NCBI RefSeq assembly: GCF_016921115.1
Contig: NZ_JAFFZS010000039.1
Span: 1 to 64,000 of the forward strand
DNA: 64,000 nt
Reading direction: 5' to 3'
Source of the DNA: Streptomyces actuosus
Lineage (GTDB): Bacteria; Actinomycetota; Actinomycetes; Streptomycetales; Streptomycetaceae
Within the stretch, counting starts at the first letter, position 1; each line of letters starts with the position of its first letter. Below, in pieces: positions 33,789 through 41,049 of the stretch. Made by a program: the position numbers and the translations under genes. A model generated the notes under the pieces. It saw only the letters and a list, made by a program, of their open reading frames with translations. It was not told where the DNA came from and did not search any database.

Positions 33789-34334
33789 GGCGATCCCGGC
33801 GCCACACCGGCCCGGTCTCGGCCTCGTCGACGACGGGCGCGACCGGCTGGTCCGGTCGGCGCCGCGCCGGTACGCCACCGGCACGGCCCGGGGGGGGCGC
33901 CCGGGGTGCGGTCGGCACGGCGGCCCGCTCGTCCTGAGGAGCGGGGCCGGCGCCGTGCCGCTGTCGCGGCCGCGTGGCCCGCACGTAGGAGAGCCAGGGC
34001 CGTACGTCGCCCTGTCCGCCGACGTCGAAGCCGGCCCCTGCGACGAGTCCGCCCAGCAGATCCACGCGGTTGTGCGCCGTGGCGTGGGCGCTCGCGCCGT
34101 GCACGAGGTGCCGGGCGCTCCCGTTCTCGGGTGGCCGGAACCTGACGGGCGGGGCGGCCCTGGAAGTCCGTACGCCCGGGCCCTCGTCCGGGGACGGCCG
34201 CCCGCCCCGCCCCTCACGCGTTCGAACACGCCGTGCGTATGCCGCTCTCCCGACCGAGAGAACTGTGGATTAATGGTCGTCCGGAGCGAACACCCATGCC
34301 CCGGAACGAACCTGACGAGAGCGAGTGCACGAGC
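33789..34334. other. Region after the minisatellite with a possible methyltransferase remnant
   Basis: No intact gene. On the minus strand between about 33940 and 34090 the frame reads NRVDLLGGLVAGAGFDVGG, then RPWLSYVRATRP. It has the G-F-x-V ... RPWLxxVRATRP look of the last residues of a SAM-dependent methyltransferase. It lacks the SAM-binding domain, so at most it is a fragment. The last 70 bases (34261 onward) are AT-richer and probably carry the GH18 gene's promoter. Confidence 0.35.
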
Positions 34335-35354
34335 ATGAGACGTCCCCTGAAGCCGGCTGTCGGACTCACCTGCCTGGTGGCACTGGCCTGCGGGGGCTGC
34401 TCCTCGGGCGGGAACGGCTCCACGACGGCCGCCGGGGCCCCCGCAGCCGGCGCGTCCGCTCCGTCGTCGGGAACGTCGTCGACGCCCTTCCATCCGTACG
34501 TCAGCGCCACGACCGCCACGGACACCGACGCGACCGGCTCCCCGTCGACGTACAACCTGGAATTCGTGCTCTCCGACGGCAGCGGCTGCGCCCCGAAGTG
34601 GAGCGGCACCTACCCCGTGGGCAACTCCGCGGTGAAGTCGCGGATCTCGGCGCTGAAGGAGTCCGGCGCCGGGGTGCGCGTCTCCTTCGGCGGAGCGGCC
34701 GGGACGGACCTGTCCCAGACCTGCGACAGCGCCGCCGCGCTGGCCGAGGCGTACGGCAAGGCCCTCGACGCGGCGGACGCGACCCAGGCCGACTTCGACA
34801 TCGAGGGCAAGGCGCTGACCGACTCCGCCTCGATCGCCCTGCGCTCCCGGGCGATCGCGATCCTCCAGAAGGAACGCGCCGACCTGAAGGTCTCCTTCAC
34901 GCTCCCCGTCACGCCCTCCGGGCTGACGGACGACGGCCTCGCCGTCCTCGGCTCCGCCGACGACAACGACGTGAAGGTCTCCACCGTCAACATCATGGCG
35001 ATGAACTACGGCACGTCGTACTCCGGCGACATGGGTGACTACGCGATCTCCGCGGCGAAGGCCGCCCACGGGCAACTGAAGGACGTCTTCGCGTCGACCG
35101 ACGACGACGCCTGGCACGGCCTCGCGCTCACGGCGATGATCGGCGTGAACGACGTCCCGGGCGAAACGTTCACCCTGTCCGACGCGGCCGACGTGCGGTC
35201 GTTCGCCGAGGACAAGGGCCTGGCCTGGGTGTCGATGTGGGCGACCTTCCGGGACCGGCCGTGCGACGGCGGGACCTCGTCGGGCGGCGCACGGCCCGAC
35301 TGCAGCGGGGTGGATCAGGAGAAGGGGGCGTTCGCGAAGGCCCTGGCGGGCTGA
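34335..35354 (+). CDS. Glycoside hydrolase family 18 (chitinase-like) lipoprotein
   Basis: A 339-residue protein. MRRPLKPAVGLTCLVALACG then GC gives a signal peptide with a lipobox, and a Ser/Gly/Ala-rich tether follows. The catalytic domain starts at STPFHPYVSATTATD. The GH18 acid motif appears as QADFDIEG (D-x-D-x-E) at about residue 155. VSFGGAAGTDLSQTC is the preceding strand with the SxGG motif, and NIMAMNYGTSYSGD is the MxYD-like substrate strand. It should cleave chitin or related N-acetylglucosamine polymers at the cell surface, or bind them. The acid residue is present, so activity is plausible. It is shorter than secreted chitinases and lacks a carbohydrate-binding module. A hairpin follows. 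Confidence 0.82.
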   Translation: MRRPLKPAVGLTCLVALACGGCSSGGNGSTTAAGAPAAGASAPSSGTSSTPFHPYVSATTATDTDATGSPSTYNLEFVLSDGSGCAPKWSGTYPVGNSAVKSRISALKESGAGVRVSFGGAAGTDLSQTCDSAAALAEAYGKALDAADATQADFDIEGKALTDSASIALRSRAIAILQKERADLKVSFTLPVTPSGLTDDGLAVLGSADDNDVKVSTVNIMAMNYGTSYSGDMGDYAISAAKAAHGQLKDVFASTDDDAWHGLALTAMIGVNDVPGETFTLSDAADVRSFAEDKGLAWVSMWATFRDRPCDGGTSSGGARPDCSGVDQEKGAFAKALAG

Positions 35355-35386
35355 GGCACCGCTCACCCCGGCAAGCGGCGGTCACC

Positions 35387-35420
35387 GACGAGGGCACCGC
35401 CTTCCGCGCGCGCCCTCGTC
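35387..35420 (+). terminator. 9-bp hairpin after the GH18 gene
   Basis: GACGAGGGC (35387-35395) pairs with GCCCTCGTC (35412-35420), with a 16-base loop, 33 bases past the stop. Confidence 0.55.
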
Positions 35421-35851
35421 GCCCGCCCCGGGAGCCGCGCACCCGTCCCGCCTGTCGCAGCGTGCAGCCCGCCCGTGCGCGGATCACGGTCGATGCACGG
35501 ACGCGGGGGGCCGAGCAGGCCCGGACGTCCACGGGACCGGCGTGCCACAGGTGCCGTCCCGAACGCGGTGATCGAGCCGGTGACCGGGCACGGGACAGGC
35601 GCCGTCACGGCGGACGCCGTCGTCACGCGTGCGGGAGTGGGCAGCCGGGGCTCCGACGGCGAAGGGCCACGCAGCAGGGCGCGATCACCGCGGTCGCCGA
35701 GACGCCGGTCGACGGGCCGGCCGACCGTCCCGGACCCGGGTGATGTCCGCGGGGAAGCCCGCGGGCCCGGAGGAGCCCGGGGACCTGGAATCCGCCCGGG
35801 CGGTGACCGCCGGGGCTCCCGCGTCCGGGGCGGCACGGCCGACGGCAGGGC
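35421..35851. other. Non-coding interval between convergent genes
   Basis: No supported gene in 430 bases. The frames are Arg/Pro/Gly noise without motifs. Confidence 0.4.
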
Positions 35852-36541
35852 TCACGTCCCCGGAGCCAGGACCAGAAGGCGGAGCGGGCCGGGCGGCAGA
35901 GCCGGATGGGGGTCGTCCCCGGCGCTCCGCCACCCCCAGGACCGCAGGGTCTCGACGGCCGTGTCGTCCCGGGGGTCCACCAGCGTGACGCCGAGCGTGG
36001 CCCGGTGGTCGGCGAGCAGCCGCCGCTGCATGCGCCGGGCGAGGTTCCAGGGGCGGTCCTGGTGCTCCAGGCGCACCCGGGACGGAACGACGATCCCGGA
36101 GACGACGAAGAGCTCACCGGCCGCCTCCCGGGGGAGCAGCCCGCGGGGAAGGTGCCCGTCGAAGCCCTCCCACCACGAACCCGCGCCGCCCGCGGAGAAC
36201 CCGTAGGCGCATCCGGTCAGGCCGGTGGTCTCCGAGATCAGCAGGGCGAACCCCGGTCGCCGCGCATCGGCCGCGAGATGCCTCAGAAAGGCGGCACGCT
36301 CCTGGTTCCACGCCCAAGGGCCGCCACCGGAGGTCTCCGCGTACAGAGCACCCAACTCCTCCAGGCGGTCCTCGACCTGACGACGGGTCAGAGCACGGAG
36401 GCGCTCCCCCTCGCGGGGCGAGGATCCCCGCTCCCGGCTCGTCCTGCCCGGAGCACGCCGACACGGGCCGCCCGGTGCGGACCTGGGCGCGGGGACGTTC
36501 GGGTTCGTCGGGGCCGTCGGAAGGAACACCTGCGCGATCAT
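35852..36541 (-). CDS. GNAT-fold acetyltransferase-like protein
   Basis: A 229-residue protein starting MIAQVFLPTAPTNPNV. After a disordered 45-residue lead come ALTRRQVEDRLEELGALYAE, FLRHLAADARRPGFALLISE, TTGLTGCAYGFSAG, FVVSGIVVPSRVRLE, and DRPWNLARRMQRRLLADHRA for the acetyl-CoA-binding helix (the R/Q-x-x-G/A-x-G/A region is degenerate). It ends GVTLVDPRDDTAVETLRSWG. This is the layout of a Streptomyces GNAT subfamily often next to signalling genes. The weak CoA loop leaves open that it binds but does not acetylate. Substrate unknown. Confidence 0.68.
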   Translation of the reverse strand: MIAQVFLPTAPTNPNVPAPRSAPGGPCRRAPGRTSRERGSSPREGERLRALTRRQVEDRLEELGALYAETSGGGPWAWNQERAAFLRHLAADARRPGFALLISETTGLTGCAYGFSAGGAGSWWEGFDGHLPRGLLPREAAGELFVVSGIVVPSRVRLEHQDRPWNLARRMQRRLLADHRATLGVTLVDPRDDTAVETLRSWGWRSAGDDPHPALPPGPLRLLVLAPGT

Positions 36542-36818
36542 GGGGCGAGCCCTGCCCCGGCGCGGACCGAGACCGCCCCGGTGTCGTCGATCGCCGAGAG
36601 CGGCACCGGTGTCGGCGCCGGTGCGCGGCGTGCCCTCGGTACCTCCACCGTACTCCCGGCCGGACCGCCCGAAGGGTGTGCCGGGCACGCTCCCCTCACC
36701 CGGCACGCCCTTCGAGGGCGGGCCGCCGTGGAAACGCGCCGCAGCGCCGACACCGCACGCGGCGCCCCGGCCGCGACCGCGTGCGCGGTACGGGTCCGGC
36801 ACCTGCCAGGAGGTCCCC

Positions 36819-37106
36819 GTGGAACACGAGTCCACGGCCCGGCCGGGGCGGCTGCACCTCGTCGTGGACCTCAGCGAGGTGACCTTCACCGACGGCAGCA
36901 TCCTGGCGCCCCTGTGCGAGGCGTGGTCCGACTGCCATGCGCGTGACGGCCGGGTACGCGTCGTCCACGACACCCACACGACCGACCTGGTCTTCCGGTA
37001 CAGCGGCCTCCTGCGCCATTTCCCCGCCTACGCCGGCGCGCAGGACGCCTGGGAGGGCCGGACGGCCGGCGACGGCGCACCGGGGCCGGTCGGGCGGCGC
37101 CGGTGA
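36819..37106 (+). CDS. Short STAS-domain-like protein (anti-anti-sigma type)
   Basis: A 95-residue protein. The GTG (VEHESTARPGRLHLVVDLSE) follows AGGAGG by five bases, a strong ribosome-binding site. LHLVVDLSEVTFTDGSILAP has the STAS core: a beta strand, then D-x-S-x-V-x-F-x-D-x-S, where the second-last position is the usual phosphorylated Ser/Thr (here D-G-S). DGRVRVVHDTHTTDLVFRYS and GLLRHFP continue the fold. It starts later than a full STAS domain, so the first strand is missing. Known biology: STAS proteins release sigma factors when dephosphorylated by PP2C. Partner unproven. Confidence 0.6.
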   Translation: MEHESTARPGRLHLVVDLSEVTFTDGSILAPLCEAWSDCHARDGRVRVVHDTHTTDLVFRYSGLLRHFPAYAGAQDAWEGRTAGDGAPGPVGRRR

Positions 37107-37421
37107 CCGCACCCGGCCGGGCCGACACGCCCGTCAGATGAGGCACACCGTCCGGCAGCGGGCCGGGCGTGCGTCCGGCGCGCCGCCCGGGGCCACGCGG
37201 GAGGGCACCTCAGGGCTGCTCCCTCCGGTGCCGGGCCCGAACGCGAGCCGCGCCCTTCCGCGCCGAACGGGCAGCGCGGAAAATCTGTCATGGCGAGCCC
37301 ACATCTCCTCGCCTGCCGGAGTTAGGGTTGCCGCACGACACGACACGGATGGCGCCGATTCCCTCGGAAGCGGCACCAGGCCCGCCCGGGCCCCCTCGCC
37401 GCGTCCCCGAACGAAGGTGCC
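37107..37421. other. Non-coding interval upstream of the MerR gene
   Basis: No gene supported. A patch near 37281-37345 is less GC-rich (AAAATCTGTCATGG, TTAGGGTTGCC) and is the best place for the MerR promoter; TTAGGGT could be a -10-like element. Confidence 0.35.
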
Positions 37422-37760
37422 ATGCCAGCCGAGAAAGCCCGCGTCGCCGGCAACCTCGACGACGACGACTACCCCGCCTACACCATGGGGCGGGCCGCTG
37501 CCGCGCTCGGCACCACGCCCGCCTTCCTGCGCGCTGTGGGCGGTGCCGGACTCGTCACGCCGCTGCGCTCGGAGGGCGGCCACCGCCGGTACTCCCGGAG
37601 CCAGTTGCGGATCGTCGGCCGGGTCCGGGAACTGGTCGACCAGGGCACCCCCATCGAGGCCGCGTGCCGCATCGTCTCCCTGGAGGACCAGCTCGACGAC
37701 GCCCTGCGCCTGAACCGGGAAATGCGCCGGAGACTGGACGAGCGCGGCACGGATACCTAG
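37422..37760 (+). CDS. MerR-family small regulator
   Basis: 112 residues. DDDDYPAYTMGRAAAALGTT and PAFLRAVGGAGLVTPLRSEG, then GHRRYSRSQL, form the MerR winged helix (Y-T-I/M-G-x-x-A...L-R-x-x...GLL-x-P-x-R...G-x-R-x-Y). A dimerising helix follows (VRELVDQGTPIEAACRIVSL). There is no C-terminal effector domain, so it is a minimal DNA-binding member common in Streptomyces. It lies 233 bases upstream of the cold-shock gene on the same strand and may act on it or belong to the same stress block. DNA site not evident. Confidence 0.82.
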   Translation: MPAEKARVAGNLDDDDYPAYTMGRAAAALGTTPAFLRAVGGAGLVTPLRSEGGHRRYSRSQLRIVGRVRELVDQGTPIEAACRIVSLEDQLDDALRLNREMRRRLDERGTDT

Positions 37761-37847
37761 TCCCGCCGATGCAGAAATACGGATGCCGACGTGGTCGGAA
37801 CTCCGGACGCCCCCCAATACGCATGGCCGTTTCCGTCGGACCTGTGT

Positions 37848-37993
37848 TAGCGTGGTTTCAGTTGCAGTTTTGGTTGCCAGAGAATTTTTTTCTTTGCAGA
37901 GCTTTCCGGATCTTTCCGGAGGGGTGATCATCGCGGCGACTCGGACCCGTAAAGTGCGGAGTTCGGCACTGCCCCCCAAAGGGAGATTCAAGT
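37848..37993 (+). promoter_or_regulatory. Promoter and AT-rich leader of the cold-shock gene
   Basis: TAGCGT at 37848-37853 is a likely -10. If transcription starts near 37860 the leader is about 135 bases. It holds a seven-T run (37885-37891) and the duplicated CTTTCCGGA-T-CTTTCCGGA, both striking in this GC-rich genome. AAAGGGAG at about 37978-37985 is the ribosome-binding site. Long structured leaders that respond to cold are known for cspA genes. Confidence 0.5.
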
Positions 37994-38197
37994 ATGGCAT
38001 CTGGCACCGTGAAGTGGTTCAACTCGGAAAAGGGCTTCGGCTTCATCGAGCAGGACGGTGGCGGCGCTGACGTGTTCGCCCACTACTCGAACATCGCCAC
38101 CTCCGGCTTCCGTGAGCTTCAGGAAGGCCAGAAGGTGACCTTCGACGTGACGCAGGGCCACAAGGGCCCGCAGGCCGAGAACATCGTTCCCGCCTGA
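37994..38197 (+). CDS. Cold-shock protein (CspA family)
   Basis: A 67-residue single cold-shock domain. MASGTVKWFNSEKGFGFIEQ contains RNP1 (KGFGFI), and DVFAHYSNI contains the RNP2-type motif. It binds single-stranded RNA/DNA and melts structures. The size and sequence are typical of actinomycete Csps (several paralogues per genome). The ATG follows AAAGGGAG. A strong terminator follows and then the helicase gene with its own T-rich leader; readthrough could link the two. Confidence 0.95.
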   Translation: MASGTVKWFNSEKGFGFIEQDGGGADVFAHYSNIATSGFRELQEGQKVTFDVTQGHKGPQAENIVPA

Positions 38198-38240
38198 CGC
38201 TGACGCATAACATTGCGAGCCAGGCTCGCGCAACATGTGG

Positions 38241-38272
38241 CTGGGGCCCGCGCTCATGGGTGCGGGCCCCAG
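38241..38272 (+). terminator. Terminator after the cold-shock gene
   Basis: CTGGGGCCCGC (38241-38251) pairs with GCGGGCCCCAG (38262-38272), loop 10 bases, followed by a pyrimidine-rich stretch (TTTCCCCTCTTTCTTTCC). Confidence 0.8.
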
Positions 38273-38400
38273 CCCATTGTGTTTCCCCTCTTTCTTTCCG
38301 GGCATCCGGCCGTCCCGGCTTCGTCGTACGAGGCCCGGCGATTCTTTTTTCTTCGGCTCATTCTTGCGAATCCTCGCGCGGCCATCGCCGCCGGACGGAA

Positions 38401-38425
38401 TTCCTCGATGCGCCGCATCGAGGAA
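38401..38425 (+). promoter_or_regulatory. Hairpin that covers the DEAD-helicase ribosome-binding site
   Basis: TTCCTCGATGCG (38401-38412), one base, then CGCATCGAGGAA (38414-38425): a perfect 12-bp stem. Its 3' arm contains GAGGAA, the first part of the GAGGAAGG Shine-Dalgarno element 8 bases before the ATG at 38435. In the folded state the ribosome site is masked. A six-T run (38345-38350) lies in the same leader, like that of the cold-shock gene. Regulation by temperature or RNA-chaperone unfolding is inferred. Confidence 0.65.
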
Positions 38426-38434
38426 GGTTCCTCC

Positions 38435-39970
38435 ATGAACCGCACCAGCCGCACCGGTCGCGCCGGCGGTGACTCCCGTACTTCCGGTGGCTCCGGTGGC
38501 TTCCGAGCGGACAGAAGGTCCGCGGGCTCGTCCGGCTCCGCTCCGGGCGGCCGCTCCCGCAACCAGCGGTCGGGCGGGCAGGACCCCCGCCGGGGCGGCG
38601 GGCGAAAGAGCGGCCAGGGCGCACGCTCCGCCCCGCGCCCTCAGGAGTTCGCCCTGCCGGTCACCCGCACCGAACCACTGCCGGCGGTCGAGACCTTCGG
38701 CGAACTGGACATGCCGCCGAGGCTGCTGACCACGCTCGGCGCCGGCGGCCTGACCGCGCCGTTCCCGATCCAGGCGGCGACCCTGCCGAACGCCCTGGCC
38801 GGCCGGGACGTCCTGGGCCGGGGCCGTACGGGCTCGGGCAAGACGCTCGCCTTCGGCCTCCCGGTCCTCGCCCGCCTGGACGGGCAGCGGGCCCAGCCCC
38901 GGCAACCGCTCGCCCTCGTCCTCGTCCCCACCCGGGAACTGGCCCAGCAGGTCACCGACGCGCTCACGCCCTACGCGCGCGCCCTGCAGCTGCGGATCGC
39001 CACCGTCGTGGGCGGCCTGTCGATCGGCCGTCAGGCGACGGCGCTGCGCGGCGGCGCCGAGGTCGTCGTCGCCACGCCCGGCCGGCTGAAGGACCTGATC
39101 GAGCGGGGGGACTGCCGGCTGGACCAGGTCGCCGTCACCGTGCTGGACGAGGCCGACCAGATGGCCGACATGGGCTTCATGCCCCAGGTGACCGCGCTGC
39201 TCGACCAGGTCCCGTCCGGCGGGCAGCGGTTGCTGTTCTCCGCCACCCTGGACCGCAACATCGACCTCCTGGTGCGCCGCTACCTCCACGATCCCGTCGT
39301 GCAGTCGGTCGACCCGCCCGCCGGGGCGGTCACCACCATGGAGCACCACCTCCTCCACGTGCACGAGGACCACAAGCACACGGCCGCGACCGAGATCGCC
39401 GCGCGCGACGGACGCGTGCTGATGTTCCTGGACACCAAGCACGCGGTGGACCGGCTCACCAAGCACCTGCTGTCCGTCGGGGTGCGCGCCTCGGCCCTGC
39501 ACGGCGGCAAGTCCCAGGCGCAGCGCAACCGGACGCTCGCCCAGTTCAAGGACGGCCACGTCACGGTCCTGGTGGCGACCAACGTCGCCGCCCGCGGCAT
39601 CCACGTCGCGGGCCTCGACCTGGTGGTGAACGTCGACCCTCCCGGCGACCACAAGGACTACCTCCACCGCGGCGGCCGTACCGCCCGCGCCGGCGAGTCC
39701 GGCACCGTCGTCACCCTCGTCCTGCCGCACCAGCGGCGCGCGGTGGACCGGCTGATGACCGACGCCGGCATCACCGCGCGCACCGCCCGGATCCGTCCCG
39801 GTGAGGCCGAACTGCATCGCATCACGGGCGCCCTGACGCCCTCCGGTGTTCCCGTCACCCTGACCGCACCGGCCGGCGGACGCCGTGAGAACGACGGATC
39901 CACCGCCCGGAACCGCAGGGGCCGGAGCGCCGCCCGGACGCGTCGCTCCGCCCGGAGGAACGACGCATAG
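38435..39970 (+). CDS. DEAD-box ATP-dependent RNA helicase
   Basis: A 511-residue protein. A basic, Gly/Ser-rich N-tail (residues 1-75) precedes the Q motif (TAPFPIQAATLPNALAGRD). Motif I is GRTGSGKT, Ia PTRELAQQ, Ib TPGR, II DEAD in VLDEADQMADMGF, III SAT in LLFSATLDRN, IV VLMFLDTK, V ATNVAARGIHV and VI HRGGRTARAGE. All motifs are intact. An Arg-rich tail closes the protein. It unwinds RNA, in this context probably during cold stress, next to a CspA gene. The ATG at 38435 has the best ribosome-binding site; an ATG at 38408 lies within the hairpin. Confidence 0.95.
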   Translation: MNRTSRTGRAGGDSRTSGGSGGFRADRRSAGSSGSAPGGRSRNQRSGGQDPRRGGGRKSGQGARSAPRPQEFALPVTRTEPLPAVETFGELDMPPRLLTTLGAGGLTAPFPIQAATLPNALAGRDVLGRGRTGSGKTLAFGLPVLARLDGQRAQPRQPLALVLVPTRELAQQVTDALTPYARALQLRIATVVGGLSIGRQATALRGGAEVVVATPGRLKDLIERGDCRLDQVAVTVLDEADQMADMGFMPQVTALLDQVPSGGQRLLFSATLDRNIDLLVRRYLHDPVVQSVDPPAGAVTTMEHHLLHVHEDHKHTAATEIAARDGRVLMFLDTKHAVDRLTKHLLSVGVRASALHGGKSQAQRNRTLAQFKDGHVTVLVATNVAARGIHVAGLDLVVNVDPPGDHKDYLHRGGRTARAGESGTVVTLVLPHQRRAVDRLMTDAGITARTARIRPGEAELHRITGALTPSGVPVTLTAPAGGRRENDGSTARNRRGRSAARTRRSARRNDA

Positions 39971-40049
39971 CCCGGGCACGGGGGACACGCTTCCGGCGGC
40001 CGGGCGGGGCCGACCACCGACCGACCGCCCCGACGAAGAGGAGGAGCCC

Positions 40050-40454
40050 TTGGCTCCGTATCCACCCCGGACCTCGCGCGGCGGCGGCGCCGGCACCGGT
40101 CCGACCGCCTGCGACGCCATGCACGCTCCCGGTCCGCAGGTCGACGAGCACATGACGGTCGACGTGGCCCGGTCCGTGCTCATCGGTGCCCGCGTCCCAC
40201 ACCTGCTCCTGCGGGACGAGGACGGGCGGTGCACGGGACGGGTCACCCGGGCCCGGCTCGCCGCTCACCGCGGCGGCTCCTGGTACAGCGACCGGATCCG
40301 GCTGCGGGACATCCCGCTCGACCGCGGGCCGTTCACCGCGTCCGCCGCCGTGCTCGGCGACGCGGAAGCCGCGATGCGGGACCGGACGCTGGACGCGTCC
40401 CCGGTGATCGACGAACACGGCTACGCCCTGGGCGTCCTCGCCCTCACCCCCTGA
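40050..40454 (+). CDS. CBS-domain protein
   Basis: A 134-residue protein. The TTG start (LAPYPPRTSRGGGAGTGPT) follows GAGGAGG. VDEHMTVDVARSVLIGARVP then HLLLRDEDGRCTGRVTRARL and MRDRTLDASPVIDEHGYALG show two CBS repeats (D-x-M-T-V...V-x-D-x-x-G-x-x-x-G-x-V-T). Paired CBS domains bind adenosyl ligands and act as energy sensors. It lies 79 bases after the helicase on the same strand, before a further small gene, so it is probably one operon. Confidence 0.78.
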   Translation: MAPYPPRTSRGGGAGTGPTACDAMHAPGPQVDEHMTVDVARSVLIGARVPHLLLRDEDGRCTGRVTRARLAAHRGGSWYSDRIRLRDIPLDRGPFTASAAVLGDAEAAMRDRTLDASPVIDEHGYALGVLALTP

Positions 40455-40517
40455 CCGCCCGGCCGGCCGACGCCGGTCGTCCCCCGAGGCGTTCTTCCTC
40501 ATCCCGTGGAGGCATCC

Positions 40518-40805
40518 ATGCGCTGTGTCATCGCCCACTACCCCTTCGACCTGACCAAGAGTGAAGTCGAGCAATCGATGGACGGCATCACGCCCGAGAC
40601 CGTCACCGGCGTGTCCGTGACCATCAGCCGCCGCGTCTACCCGGTGATGCAGGTCGGGGAGGCGGTCACCCGGTTGAGCCGCCGGGACTTCACCACGGGT
40701 GAGATGCGCCGGGCGCTGACCCGCCTCGGCTTCACCTGCCACGACGCGCAGCCGGCGCCGCCGGCCGCGGATCCGCGTGCCGGGAGGAACCCGCTCGGCT
40801 GGTGA
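40518..40805 (+). CDS. Small conserved protein of the cold-shock block
   Basis: 95 residues from ATG with GTGGAGG upstream. The sequence MRCVIAHYPFDLTKSEVEQS then MDGITPETVTGVSVTISRRV and YPVMQVGEAVTRLSRRDFTT has a compact alpha/beta look with a Pro-rich tail. No known domain is recognised, though similar proteins follow the helicase and CBS gene in other Streptomyces (from memory). No membrane or signal part. Inferred: works with the cold-shock group. Confidence 0.6.
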   Translation: MRCVIAHYPFDLTKSEVEQSMDGITPETVTGVSVTISRRVYPVMQVGEAVTRLSRRDFTTGEMRRALTRLGFTCHDAQPAPPAADPRAGRNPLGW

Positions 40806-40900
40806 CGCTCCCCGCACCCGCCGGCCCATGACGTGCCGTCCACGGACAGGACGCCGAGGTGGCGGAGCCGGCCGGGGCGCCCGACGGCGCCCCGCGCCCG

Positions 40901-40933
40901 GGAGCGCGACGGGCGCGCCGGCCGTCGCGCTCC
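40901..40933 (+). terminator. Terminator of the helicase operon
   Basis: GGAGCGCGACGG (40901-40912) pairs with CCGTCGCGCTCC (40922-40933) with a 9-base loop. Confidence 0.75.
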
Positions 40934-41049
40934 GCCGAGCGGTCCGGGAATGGCGCCTGACAGATCGACATCGGCATGGTTACGATGACGGCGATGAAGA
41001 ACAACTCCTCGCTCGGATTGGGGGAATCGTTCGCTCAGGGTGAGTGCTG

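Noticed and set aside
33573..34338. Long open frames across the minisatellite on the plus strand
   Set aside because: Openness is a by-product of the 16-bp repeat, which has no stop in any frame; no start or ribosome site supports translation.
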